This document shows, one piece after another, positions 8,090 to 16,175 of a DNA stretch of 64,000 bases; within the stretch, counting starts at the first letter, position 1; every line of letters starts with the position of its first letter. The stretch comes from Streptomyces flavofungini (GTDB lineage: Bacteria > Actinomycetota > Actinomycetes > Streptomycetales > Streptomycetaceae). The notes beneath the pieces were generated by a model. That model was not told where the DNA came from. It did no database searches and saw only the letters and a list, made by a program, of their open reading frames with translations. The stretch is from contig NZ_CP128846.1 of NCBI RefSeq assembly GCF_030388665.1, forward strand, positions 3,264,001 through 3,328,000. Direction: 5' to 3'. The position numbers and the translations under genes were made by a program.

Positions 8090-9387
8090 GCGGACGATCC
8101 TAGGGCGGTGGGCGCGGCGCCCTCCGCCGGGCCCGGCAGCAGCGGTACGCGAGCGGCGAGCCGGAACCCCGGCCGGTCGCCGCCGTGCCGCCGTCGCCCG
8201 CCGAACACCGAACCGGCCCCCGCGCCGGCCCTCTCCCCCGATGCCACGTCCAGCACCCCACCGACCGCGTCGAGCCGCTCCCTGAGCCCGGTGAGGCCGT
8301 TGCCGTGCCCGCTGCCGGACGGGAGTCCGGCGGCGCCCTCCGACGGCCCCACCCCGTCGTCCTCGACCGCCAGTTCCAGGACGGGCCCCGCGAGGGTCTG
8401 GCGGCGGGTCAGCGTGACCGCGCAGTGCTTGGCACCGCTGTGCCGTACGACGTTGGTGACCGCCTCCCGCAGCGCCCAGGCGAGCGCGGCCTCCCGCTCC
8501 TCGTCCGGGGCCGCGTCGCCGCCGGGGACCTCCAGGGGGACGTCGGCCTCGATGCCGGCGGCGGTGAGGGCCGTACGGGCCCCGGCGAGCTGCCCGGCCA
8601 GGGTGAGCCGCCGGTAGCCGGTGACGGCCTCGCGGACGTCCACCAGGGCCTGGCGGCTGACCTGTTCGATGTCGGCCACCTGCTGGGCCGCCTTGTCGGG
8701 GTGGTCGGGGAGCATGCGCCCGGCCAGCTCGCTCTTCAGGGTGATCAGGGACAGGGAGTGGCCGAGGAGGTCGTGCAGGTCCCGGGAGAGGCGCAGCCGC
8801 TCTTCGTTGGCGGCCAGTTGGGCGACCGTGGCGCGCGCCTGGCGCAGTTCGACGGTGGTGCGGATCAGCTGCCGCACGCCCGTCATCGCGAACCCGACGA
8901 GGAGCGTCGTGACGCCGAGGCCGGGGAACAGGTCGGCCGCGTCGGTCTCCCGCGTCCCGATCGCCATCATCGTGAGCGTGACCGCCGGGATGGCCCACAC
9001 CGCCCGCCGCATCGGCAGGACCGCGCCCGCCGCCACCGCCACGTACACGAACAGGCCGAGCCAGGACGTCCCCATGCCCACGGCGAGGACCACCGCGAGG
9101 ACGGCGAGGGCCGCGAGCGTCACGTACACCACGCCCCACTCCCGGATCCTCGTGGTGTACCGGAAGACCAGCGTCAGGTAGCAGCCGACGAACGCCGTCA
9201 GGCCCAGCGAGCCGAGGACGGTGGCGGTGACGCCGTGGCCGCCGTCGATCAGGTCCTTCACGGGCCCGGCGAGGAAGACCAGCCAGATGCCGATCCAGGC
9301 CAGCTTCACGCGGGCCTGGCGGCGGTCGAGGACGGGCTGCCCGAACGAGTGCATGGGGTGCCGGGCGGGGTCGAGTGGTTCGTTCAC
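8086..9387 (-). CDS. Sensor histidine kinase (HisKA_3 type)
   Basis: 433 residues from a GTG at 9387 that overlaps the permease stop (GTGA). About five to six membrane segments occupy residues 15-150 (WIGIWLVFLAGPV, LAALAVLAVVLAVGMG, LFVYVAVAAGAVL). The phospho-acceptor His lies in RLSRDLHDLLGHSLSL, and the ATP-binding domain has ALREAVTNVVRHS and EDDGVG. The compact membrane sensor with no large external domain resembles DesK-type kinases that sense the membrane or its damage. It partners with the regulator at 7307. The signal is not known. Confidence 0.9.
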   Translation of the reverse strand: MNEPLDPARHPMHSFGQPVLDRRQARVKLAWIGIWLVFLAGPVKDLIDGGHGVTATVLGSLGLTAFVGCYLTLVFRYTTRIREWGVVYVTLAALAVLAVVLAVGMGTSWLGLFVYVAVAAGAVLPMRRAVWAIPAVTLTMMAIGTRETDAADLFPGLGVTTLLVGFAMTGVRQLIRTTVELRQARATVAQLAANEERLRLSRDLHDLLGHSLSLITLKSELAGRMLPDHPDKAAQQVADIEQVSRQALVDVREAVTGYRRLTLAGQLAGARTALTAAGIEADVPLEVPGGDAAPDEEREAALAWALREAVTNVVRHSGAKHCAVTLTRRQTLAGPVLELAVEDDGVGPSEGAAGLPSGSGHGNGLTGLRERLDAVGGVLDVASGERAGAGAGSVFGGRRRHGGDRPGFRLAARVPLLPGPAEGAAPTALGSSA

Positions 9388-10178
9388 GCCTTCAGTGTGT
9401 CCTTTCGGTACAGCCAGGCCGCGCCGCCCGTGAACAGCAGGAAGTACGCGACGAGCAGCACGACGTCCCCGGCGTGGGGCGCGTCGCCCAGCTCGATGGC
9501 CCGGCCGAGGGCCGCGTACGCGTGGGTCGGCGTCCAGTCCGCGAGCGTCTGGAGCCAGTGCGGGAACGTGGTGGTCGGCATCCACAGGCCGCCGAGCAGG
9601 GACAGGCCGAAGTACAGGATCATCGTGATGGGCCGCACCGCGTCGCCCGTGGCGCTGTAGCCGATGGCCACGCCGAGCGCGGCGAAGCACAGGCTGCCCG
9701 CCCAGATCGCGCCGGTCAGGGCCAGCCACTGCCAGGCGTCCAGGCGCACGTCCTTGACCGTGGCGGCCGTCACGAACACCACGACGATCGACGGCAGGCT
9801 GACCACGGCCGCGCTCGCCGTCTTCGCGAGGACGTAGCCGCGTCCCGGCAGGCTGGTCAGCCTGAGCTGGCGCACCCAGCCGCTCTGCCGCTCCTTGGCG
9901 ATGCGCTCGCTGTTGCCCATCAGGACGGCGGTGAGCGCGCCGAACGACGCCATCGACACCATCATGAACGCGGGCAGCGCGAGCCCGGTCCCGTCCACCT
10001 CGGTGGTGCTGTCGGCGCCGCCCGCGACGATCACGAAGAGCAGCGCCGGGTAGAGCACGGAGAAGAACAGGAACTTCTTGTTCCGCAGGGCGCGCCTGAC
10101 CTCCAGGGTGACCAGGGCACCCGAGGTGAAGCGCGGGCCGCCCGAGGTACGGGCGTTCGGTGTGGCGTGCGTGGTCAT
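9384..10178 (-). CDS. ABC-2 type transporter permease
   Basis: 264 residues from an ATG at 10178 with AGAAGGAG just upstream. Six hydrophobic segments include FLFFSVLYPALLFVIVAGG, ASAAVVSLPSIVVVFVTAA and VVLLVAYFLLFTGG; this is the DrrB/ABC-2 type. It would form the export channel driven by the ATPase encoded at 10322. An alternative GTG at 10325 is in frame, overlaps the ATPase stop by four bases (GTGA) like the next two junctions of the operon, and has GAGG five bases before it. That start would add 49 residues containing repeats of the type EKNSHPRGP. Typical family length favours 10178. Confidence 0.85.
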   Translation of the reverse strand: MTTHATPNARTSGGPRFTSGALVTLEVRRALRNKKFLFFSVLYPALLFVIVAGGADSTTEVDGTGLALPAFMMVSMASFGALTAVLMGNSERIAKERQSGWVRQLRLTSLPGRGYVLAKTASAAVVSLPSIVVVFVTAATVKDVRLDAWQWLALTGAIWAGSLCFAALGVAIGYSATGDAVRPITMILYFGLSLLGGLWMPTTTFPHWLQTLADWTPTHAYAALGRAIELGDAPHAGDVVLLVAYFLLFTGGAAWLYRKDTLKA

Positions 10179-10192
10179 GGGGCTCTCCTTCT

Positions 10193-10273
10193 CCGGGCCG
10201 CGCGGGTGGCTGTTCTTCTCCTGGCCGCGCGGGTGGCTCTTCTTCTCCGGGCCGCGTGGGTGGCTGTTCTTCT
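10193..10273 (-). repeat. Three 27-bp tandem repeats, in frame with the permease gene
   Basis: Copies at 10193-10219, 10220-10246 and 10247-10273, with a degenerate fourth after them. On the reverse strand each unit encodes nine residues, roughly EKNSHPRGP, in the permease frame. The units lie in the gap between the ATPase stop and the permease ATG. Confidence 0.8.
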
Positions 10274-10321
10274 CCGCACCGCGCACGCGGGCCGCTTCGT
10301 CGATCGCTCCGCCCGTCCCGC

Positions 10322-11314
10322 TCACGCCGACCTCGCCTCTTCCGCCGCCGTGATCGCGACGAAGGCCTGCTCCAGGCCGAGGCCCGCGACCTCCAGGTTG
10401 CGCGGGTGGACGCCGAGGCCGTACAGCGCGTACACGGTGGCGTCGGCGTCGGTCGACTGGAGCCGGACCGTGGGGCCCGAGATGTCGAGCGCCGACAGGA
10501 ACGGCAGCTCCCGCAGCCGCTGTTCGACGGCCGCCGCCCCGTCCGCGCGCAGCTCGTCCAGGTCGAAGCTGACCTTGCGGGCGCCCGCCCTGGCCTTGAT
10601 CTCGGCGGCCGTGCCGTCCGCGAGGAGCCGGCCGCGGTGCAGCACCAGGACGCGGTCGGCGATCGCGTCGGCCTCCTCCAGGTAGTGCGTGGCGAAGAGG
10701 ACGGCGCGGCCCTGGTCGGCCTGCTCGCGCATGGTCGCCCAGAAGGCCTGGCGCGCCGTGACGTCCATGCCGGTCGTCGGCTCGTCGAGGACGATCAGGT
10801 CGTTGGCCCCTGCGGTGGCGAGGGCGAACCGGACGCGCTGCTCCTGGCCGCCGGAGAGCTTGTTGACGCGGCGGTCGGCGATCTGGGCGATCCCGGCCGC
10901 GGCGAGGACGTCGGGCACCCGGTACGGCCGCGGGTGCAGGTCGCAGGCCAGCCGCACCAGTTCGCCGACGGTGACCTCGTCCATCAGTCCACCGCTCTGC
11001 AGCATCGCGCCGACCCGCCCCGCGGTGATCGCCTCGCGCGGTCCGGTGCCGAACACGCTCACCGTGCCGCTGTCCGGGCGCCGCAAGCCGAGGAGCAGGT
11101 CGAGCGTGGACGACTTGCCCGCGCCGTTCGGCCCGAGCAGCGCCACGGTCTCGCCCGGGTGCAGGTCGAGGCTGAGCCCGTCCACAGCCACCACGTCGCC
11201 GTACGCCTTGGTCACCCGGTCGAAGCTCACCGCGCTCGTGGTGCCCGCGATGGCTCCCGCAGCCGTGCCCCGGGCCGTGCCCGCCGTTGTCTCTGTCGTC
11301 GTCATGTGCACCAT
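10322..11314 (-). CDS. ABC transporter ATP-binding protein
   Basis: 330 residues, DrrA/NatA-like exporter ATPase. Walker A is GPNGAGKSS, the Q-loop region LQSGGLMDE, the signature LSGGQEQR, Walker B LIVLDEPTTGMD and the switch His is in ATHYLEEAD. A C-terminal domain of about 90 residues follows. The start may be the ATG at 11314 or at 11305; neither has a strong ribosome site. It is the first gene of the operon ATPase-permease-kinase-regulator, and a dyad (11366-11379) lies upstream. The substrate is unknown; cationic peptides or other membrane-active agents would fit this operon type. Confidence 0.9.
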   Translation of the reverse strand: MVHMTTTETTAGTARGTAAGAIAGTTSAVSFDRVTKAYGDVVAVDGLSLDLHPGETVALLGPNGAGKSSTLDLLLGLRRPDSGTVSVFGTGPREAITAGRVGAMLQSGGLMDEVTVGELVRLACDLHPRPYRVPDVLAAAGIAQIADRRVNKLSGGQEQRVRFALATAGANDLIVLDEPTTGMDVTARQAFWATMREQADQGRAVLFATHYLEEADAIADRVLVLHRGRLLADGTAAEIKARAGARKVSFDLDELRADGAAAVEQRLRELPFLSALDISGPTVRLQSTDADATVYALYGLGVHPRNLEVAGLGLEQAFVAITAAEEARSA

Positions 11315-11365
11315 CTTCGCTGGTCACAGCGGTACAGCGGCAGTGTCGTGTGTGACCGGACCGGG

Positions 11366-11379
11366 ATGACAGTTGTCAT
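11366..11379. promoter_or_regulatory. Dyad ATGACA-N2-TGTCAT, candidate operator
   Basis: A perfect 6+2+6 inverted repeat, 51 bases upstream of the first gene of the ABC exporter/two-component operon. NarL/LuxR-type regulators bind dyads of this kind, so it is a candidate site for the regulator encoded by the last gene of the same operon. Confidence 0.5.
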
Positions 11380-11494
11380 GCCGTACGGGTGACAGAGCGG
11401 GGTGACGACCGCCGCCACGCCGACCCGCTGACCAGCCGGCCGACCGGCGGTCCGACTGGTCGGCGGTCTGGCGGTCCGGCGGGCCGGGGAACGC

Positions 11495-11530
11495 GAACGG
11501 GCGGGGCGCCTCTCGGCACCCCGCCCGTTC
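11495..11530 (-). terminator. Terminator downstream of the PG-binding protein gene
   Basis: A 12-bp perfect stem (GAACGGGCGGGG and complement) with a 12-base loop, directly after the stop of the gene at 11544 on the reverse strand. Confidence 0.75.
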
Positions 11531-11543
11531 CGGTCCGGCTCGG

Positions 11544-13883
11544 TCAGCTCGGATTCGTCTCGATCACACCCACCCGCTCCGCGGGCGTCTTGCCCCGGAG
11601 CGCCTTGCCCATGGCGACGGCGACGTCCGTCGGCTGGACCGGCGTCTTCTTGCCGTTGCCGCGCTGGATCATGATGCCGTCGAACGTGTTGCCGTAGAGC
11701 TGCTTGAGCGCCTTGAGGTCGTACGTCTCCGTGAGCCTGCCGCTGCTCGCGGGCTTCGCGCCGAGGATCTGCGGCAGCGACTTCGCGGGGCCGAGCGGGA
11801 TCGACGCGCTGGTGCCCTTGACGGTGATAGTGACGTTGGCGGACATGGCGGGCTTCGCGAACCGCGTCATGAACGCGTCGACCTCGGCGTTCGAGACCGT
11901 GGGCTTGCGGTCGGTGACCGGCACCGCCACCGTGCCCGCGCTGCCCGTCTCGACCTGCTTCTTGTACGCCTCGGCGACGGCGTCGGACGCCTTGGCGGCG
12001 TCGATGCCCTTGCCCGCCTTGCCGTAGACGGCGACGGCCTTGCCGGGCACGAACTTGACGGTGCCCTCCTTGGCCGAGCCCGAGCCGCCCGCCGCGCGCT
12101 CCAGGGCGGCCGCGAGCTTCTCCTCGTCGACGGGCATCTCGGGCTCGACGACGCGCTCGCCGCCGAAGAGACCGCCGATCACCGACACCGGGTTGTAGTC
12201 GCTGCCCGCGGCGGCGCGCACGGTGGCCTGGCTGTCGAGGGTGAGACCCGCCTGGTCCGGCTTGAGGGTGACCTGGTCGCCGCCCACCGTCAGCTTCAGG
12301 GGCTTGTTGACGCGCTCGCCGAGCGCCGCGTCGAGCTTCTTCACGGCCTCGTCGCGGGTGCCGCCGCCGATGTCGACACCGAGGACGGTGGTGCCCTTCG
12401 GTACGTCGGCGTGGTTCATCAACAGACCCGCGCCGTACGCCCCGCAGCCGAGGACGACGACCACGCCGCCGAGCAGGACGAGCTTGCTGCGGCCCTTTTT
12501 CTTCTTCTTGGCCGCGGGCGCCGCAGGGACGTTCGGCTGCACCGGCTCGGGCAGCTTCGGCGGCGTGTGCGGCACCGGCTCGTCGAGCCCGCCGGGCGCG
12601 AACGGCGAGTTCTGCGCGGGCGGGACGACGGGGATGCCGCTGTTCAGCGTGTCGCCGGAGACGTTGCCGCCGGGGCCGCCGGGCACACCCGCGCCGGGCG
12701 CGCCGGAGGCGGGCGGACGGGGGCCGCCGGAGGCGGGCTTCTGCGGCGTGAGGATGGCGGTGTCGTCGCTGAGGCGAGGCGTGACGGGGGCGCCGGGGCC
12801 GTTGGGGGCGGGGGGAGTGTCGGGGCCACCGGGGCCGTTGGGGTCACCGGGGCCGCCCGGACCACCGGGGCCACCTGGACCGCCGGGACCGCCCGGGCCA
12901 CCTGGACCGCCCGAGCCGTCGCCCCGCGGGCCGCCGTCGGGGAAGGCGTCGGAGCCCGAGCCGTAGCCCGCGCTGCCGTAGAGGTTGGTGCCGTTCGGAT
13001 AGCCGCCGAGGCCGGGGCCGGGTCCTGGCGGCAGCATGGGGCCGTCGCCGGTCACCGGCCCGCCGGTCGGCCCGGCCGGATCCTGGCCGGAGGCCTCGTA
13101 CTCGCCCTCGGCGCCGGAGAAGTACGGCAGGTCCGCGCGCTGCCCGTCGCCGCCGCGCGGCCCGCCCGACCCGAGCGGCCCCGCCGCGACGGCGCCGGAC
13201 ACGTCGTACGCGCCCGTACCGGAGCCGGAGCCCGGACCACCGGAACCGGACGAGCCGGCGCCAGAACCGGAACCGGAACCGGAACCGGACGAGCCGAAAC
13301 CGGAACCGGAACCGGAGGAAGACGTGCCGGAGGACCCCGAAGCACCCGGGCCGCCCTTCGCGGGGCTCTTGCGCGGCGCGAACCAGTCACTGGCCTTCTC
13401 GTCGCCGTCCTCGGCGCCCGCGGCTCCCTGGGGCGCGGCCGCGCCTCCGGAGGAGGCCGTACCGGCGGCAGGGGAGGCCGCCGTGGCGGCGGAAGCGGAG
13501 GATGCCCCGAGGGCGGAGGGGCCCGACAGACCCGTCGCGCCCGCGCCACTGAGGGCGCTCGTACCCGACTCCGCGCTCCCGGCTCCGTCCGCACGCCGGT
13601 CGTCCGCGCTTCTGTCACCGTCGGTGTCACCGACGGGCGTGCGCATGACGACCGGGGGGATCGGCCGCGAACCGGGGATGTTGATCCGGATGCGGGTGGT
13701 CAGCGTGGTCTCGGTCTTGGGTCCGTCGTTCCGCTCGCCGCCGGCCGCCTGGCCGGCGCCGTCCGGACCGCCCTCGGGCGCGGCGCCCTGTGCGGGCGAG
13801 CCGTACGGCGGCGTGCCCGACGGGTACGCGGCGCCCGTGCGGCCCTGGGGACCGGAGGACGAACTGTCAGTTTCACGACTCAA
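11544..13883 (-). CDS. Membrane protein with Gly/Pro/Ser-rich cytoplasmic region and PG-binding (YoaR-like) domains
   Basis: 779 residues. Residues 1-460 are low-complexity: Ser/Gly runs, a collagen-like stretch of about seven GGP units near residue 335, and Pro-rich parts. A basic cluster (AAKKKKKGRSK) and one membrane helix (LVLLGGVVVVLGCGAYGAGLLM, about residue 475) follow. The external 280 residues hold repeats of the putative peptidoglycan-binding domain found beside VanW domains (GTTVLGVDIGGGTRDEAVKKL). No VanW or L,D-transpeptidase catalytic motif is seen. A role in cell-wall assembly or anchoring is inferred. The tandem DNA repeats at about 12840-12912 should vary between strains. Confidence 0.7.
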   Translation of the reverse strand: MSRETDSSSSGPQGRTGAAYPSGTPPYGSPAQGAAPEGGPDGAGQAAGGERNDGPKTETTLTTRIRINIPGSRPIPPVVMRTPVGDTDGDRSADDRRADGAGSAESGTSALSGAGATGLSGPSALGASSASAATAASPAAGTASSGGAAAPQGAAGAEDGDEKASDWFAPRKSPAKGGPGASGSSGTSSSGSGSGFGSSGSGSGSGSGAGSSGSGGPGSGSGTGAYDVSGAVAAGPLGSGGPRGGDGQRADLPYFSGAEGEYEASGQDPAGPTGGPVTGDGPMLPPGPGPGLGGYPNGTNLYGSAGYGSGSDAFPDGGPRGDGSGGPGGPGGPGGPGGPGGPGGPGDPNGPGGPDTPPAPNGPGAPVTPRLSDDTAILTPQKPASGGPRPPASGAPGAGVPGGPGGNVSGDTLNSGIPVVPPAQNSPFAPGGLDEPVPHTPPKLPEPVQPNVPAAPAAKKKKKGRSKLVLLGGVVVVLGCGAYGAGLLMNHADVPKGTTVLGVDIGGGTRDEAVKKLDAALGERVNKPLKLTVGGDQVTLKPDQAGLTLDSQATVRAAAGSDYNPVSVIGGLFGGERVVEPEMPVDEEKLAAALERAAGGSGSAKEGTVKFVPGKAVAVYGKAGKGIDAAKASDAVAEAYKKQVETGSAGTVAVPVTDRKPTVSNAEVDAFMTRFAKPAMSANVTITVKGTSASIPLGPAKSLPQILGAKPASSGRLTETYDLKALKQLYGNTFDGIMIQRGNGKKTPVQPTDVAVAMGKALRGKTPAERVGVIETNPS

Positions 13884-14023
13884 GGCAGGTTCTCCTGGTT
13901 GGCTCCACCGCCCGTTTCGACCACTCGGGCGGCTCGGCGGCGCGCACCACCATACTGGCCGCCGCCCACAGTCATCCCGTGACCGGCGTCAAACCCGTGC
14001 GGGACACGGGCTCAAGTGGTACG

Positions 14024-14665
14024 TCACTTGCCAAGTCGGGCGTCGGACGCGCCCGGTTGCGGTGACTGCCCGAGGGTGGCACACATCACAGCCACCCCCA
14101 TACCGCCCAGCAGGAAGGCATACGATCCGAGGCCCGCGCCGAACACGAAGTCGCCCTCCGGCCGCGTCGCGGTGAGCAGCATGACGGCGACGAGCCAGCC
14201 CGCCGCGGGCGCGACGGCGCCGCCCCGGGTGCCGGTGGCGCGCGAGCCGCCGTAGAAGGCACCGGCACAACCGGCGAGCGCGAGCAGCAATCCGCCCGGG
14301 AACCACGCCGGTTGGGCGAGTGCGCCCGCCACCCCGACGACCGCGCCGAGCAGGAAGAGCCCGGCGTACGCCACCAGGCGCACGATGTTCAGCGGCTGCG
14401 CGAGGAAGCTTCCGGGCGCCGCGGCGTTGGCCGGGGCGCCCGAGCCACGCGACTTCGCCGCGGACGAGGAGCCCGAACCCGAAGCACCCTTGGAACCCGA
14501 AGCACCCCGGGAACCCGAAGCACCCTTGGGGCCCGAAGCGCCCTTGGAACCCGACGACCCCGACGACCCCGACGAGGGAGTCCGAGGGGACGAAGAAGGC
14601 GAAGGGGACGAGGACGAGGAGGAAGAGGAAGAAGAGGAGGAAGAAGCCCTCGACCGCGCGCTCAC
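14024..14665 (-). CDS. Integral membrane protein (DUF6113-like)
   Basis: 213 residues. The N-terminal 80 residues are almost pure Ser/Gly/Pro/Ala, including a run of more than ten serines and repeats of GSKGASG type. The rest holds about four membrane helices ([69 protein letters not shown]). The ATG overlaps the mshB stop by four bases (ATGA), so it is translationally coupled to mycothiol biosynthesis. This neighbour of mshB recurs in Streptomyces as I recall, but its function is unknown. Confidence 0.75.
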   Translation of the reverse strand: MSARSRASSSSSSSSSSSSSPSPSSSPRTPSSGSSGSSGSKGASGPKGASGSRGASGSKGASGSGSSSAAKSRGSGAPANAAAPGSFLAQPLNIVRLVAYAGLFLLGAVVGVAGALAQPAWFPGGLLLALAGCAGAFYGGSRATGTRGGAVAPAAGWLVAVMLLTATRPEGDFVFGAGLGSYAFLLGGMGVAVMCATLGQSPQPGASDARLGK

Positions 14666-15570
14666 TTCGCTCCCTCCGTCACGCCGATCCCCGCGAACAG
14701 ATCCGTCTCGCGTCCGCCGTCCACCGTGACCGCCTCGCCTCTCACCAGTTCGTAGTACTCCACGTCGAAGATCGGCTGCGCCAGGCCGTTGGACAGGGCG
14801 AACAGCGGCTCGTGGACCTCGATCTGGGTCGCGTGGGCGCGCATCGCCGCCGCCTTGGCCGCCCCGAAGGCGCGTCCGTCGATCTCCGTCGTGATGCGCT
14901 CGTCGTCGGTCACGCCCGGCACGTCGGCCACCGTGGCGACGGCGGTGAACGGGGACGCGGGCAGCTCGTCCGGGAGCCGCAGGAAGCGCTCCTCGACGGT
15001 GGAGCGGGGGGCTCGGTTCCAGTAGACCTTGGCGACGGTGTGCGCCTCGCCGAGGTCGGCACGGAAGGCGGGCTCGGCCGCGAGGTCGACGGCGCGCATG
15101 GCGACGCGGTGGGCCTGGATGTGGTCGGGGTGGCCGTAGCCGCCGTCGGGGTCGTAGGTGACGAGCACCTGCGGGCGCAGTTCGCGGATCACCTCGACGA
15201 GGTGGGCCGCCGCCTCGTCGACGTCGGCGGCCCAGAAGGCGCCGGGGCGGCGGTTCTGCTCGGTGCCCATCATCCCGGAGTCGCGATAGCGGCCGGCGCC
15301 GCCGAGGAAGCGGTGGTCGGCGACGCCGACCTCCTTCATCGCGGCGGCGACCTCACCCACGCGGTGGGCGCCGAGCGTGTCCTCGCGGTCGGCGGTCAGA
15401 TGGGCGAGCGCGGGCGGGATGACCTCGCCCTCCTCGCCGAGCGTGCAGGTCACCACCGTGACGCGGGCGCCCCCGGCCGCGTACTTGGCCATGGTCGCGC
15501 CATTGTTGATCGACTCGTCGTCGGGGTGCGCGTGCACGAGCAGCAGGCGCCGGGCGGGCTGTTCCGTCAT
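14662..15570 (-). CDS. mshB: N-acetyl-GlcN-Ins deacetylase of mycothiol biosynthesis
   Basis: 302 residues, LmbE/PIG-L family. The zinc site is formed by His and Asp in VHAHPDDES (residues 12-20) and a His in [12 protein letters not shown]. It removes the acetyl group from GlcNAc-Ins to give GlcN-Ins, the second pathway stage of mycothiol, the actinobacterial thiol buffer. Length and the motif [21 protein letters not shown] fit MshB better than the related Mca amidase. It is the first gene of a two-gene unit with the membrane protein at 14024. Confidence 0.9.
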   Translation of the reverse strand: MTEQPARRLLLVHAHPDDESINNGATMAKYAAGGARVTVVTCTLGEEGEVIPPALAHLTADREDTLGAHRVGEVAAAMKEVGVADHRFLGGAGRYRDSGMMGTEQNRRPGAFWAADVDEAAAHLVEVIRELRPQVLVTYDPDGGYGHPDHIQAHRVAMRAVDLAAEPAFRADLGEAHTVAKVYWNRAPRSTVEERFLRLPDELPASPFTAVATVADVPGVTDDERITTEIDGRAFGAAKAAAMRAHATQIEVHEPLFALSNGLAQPIFDVEYYELVRGEAVTVDGGRETDLFAGIGVTEGAK

Positions 15571-15769
15571 GGGAACAGCCTACGAGCCCGGAGCACGCCC
15601 GCCGCGGGGTCGCGAGCCCCCCGCGCGCGCTCACCTCTCCCGCGCCCTGCCCTCGGGCCCCCTCGACCCGATTCGCCCCCTTTGTCGCACTCTGGCCCGC
15701 CGGGCCCCTGTCCCCCCGCTCCCCTCGCCAGGCCGAGTCCGGCCGCGGCGGCCCGTACCGCGGGCGTCG

Positions 15770-15964
15770 TCAGAACTTGATGTCCTCGATGACCCCCGCG
15801 AGGTTCGTCGACAGCTCATCGATGGTCGGTGCGAGCGACGAACTCGCCAGATAGAAGCCGAGCAGCGCGCAGACGATCGCGTGGATCGTCTTGAGCCCCT
15901 GTTTCCGCACCAGCATGACCACGATGATCGCCAGCAGCAGCACCACCGAAACCGAGAGTGCCAC
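15770..15964 (-). CDS. Small membrane protein
   Basis: 64 residues from a GTG at 15964, preceded by GGGAGGTG. The N-terminal half is a strong membrane helix (VSVVLLLAIIVVMLV), then a basic loop (RKQGLK), a second weaker helix (AIVCALLGFYLASSS) and an acidic tail (TIDELSTNLAGVIEDIKF). The helices have normal GC-rich codon use. Function is unknown; the tail shape resembles small conserved Streptomyces membrane proteins. Confidence 0.75.
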   Translation of the reverse strand: MALSVSVVLLLAIIVVMLVRKQGLKTIHAIVCALLGFYLASSSLAPTIDELSTNLAGVIEDIKF

Positions 15965-16175
15965 GGCGGTTCACCTCCCATTCCCATCACGCGACAACGT
16001 TCCGACCGGCTGCCCCGAGCCGCCTCGGGACCGCCCCCTGCGTCCGGCCGACAGGACCCAACTCGCCGTGCCAGCAAGGTCATACCCACCAAGCGCTACG
16101 GATCATAACTATGTGTCGAGCCACATGAGTCGGAGCACCGCAGCACAAGGGGCGCATGAGCCATAGGCTCGGGGA

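Noticed and set aside
10193..10273. CRISPR-like array
   Set aside because: The 27-bp units are directly adjacent, with no spacers.
12840..12912. CRISPR-like array
   Set aside because: The repeated 9-base units encode GGP repeats in frame inside a protein; there are no unique spacers.
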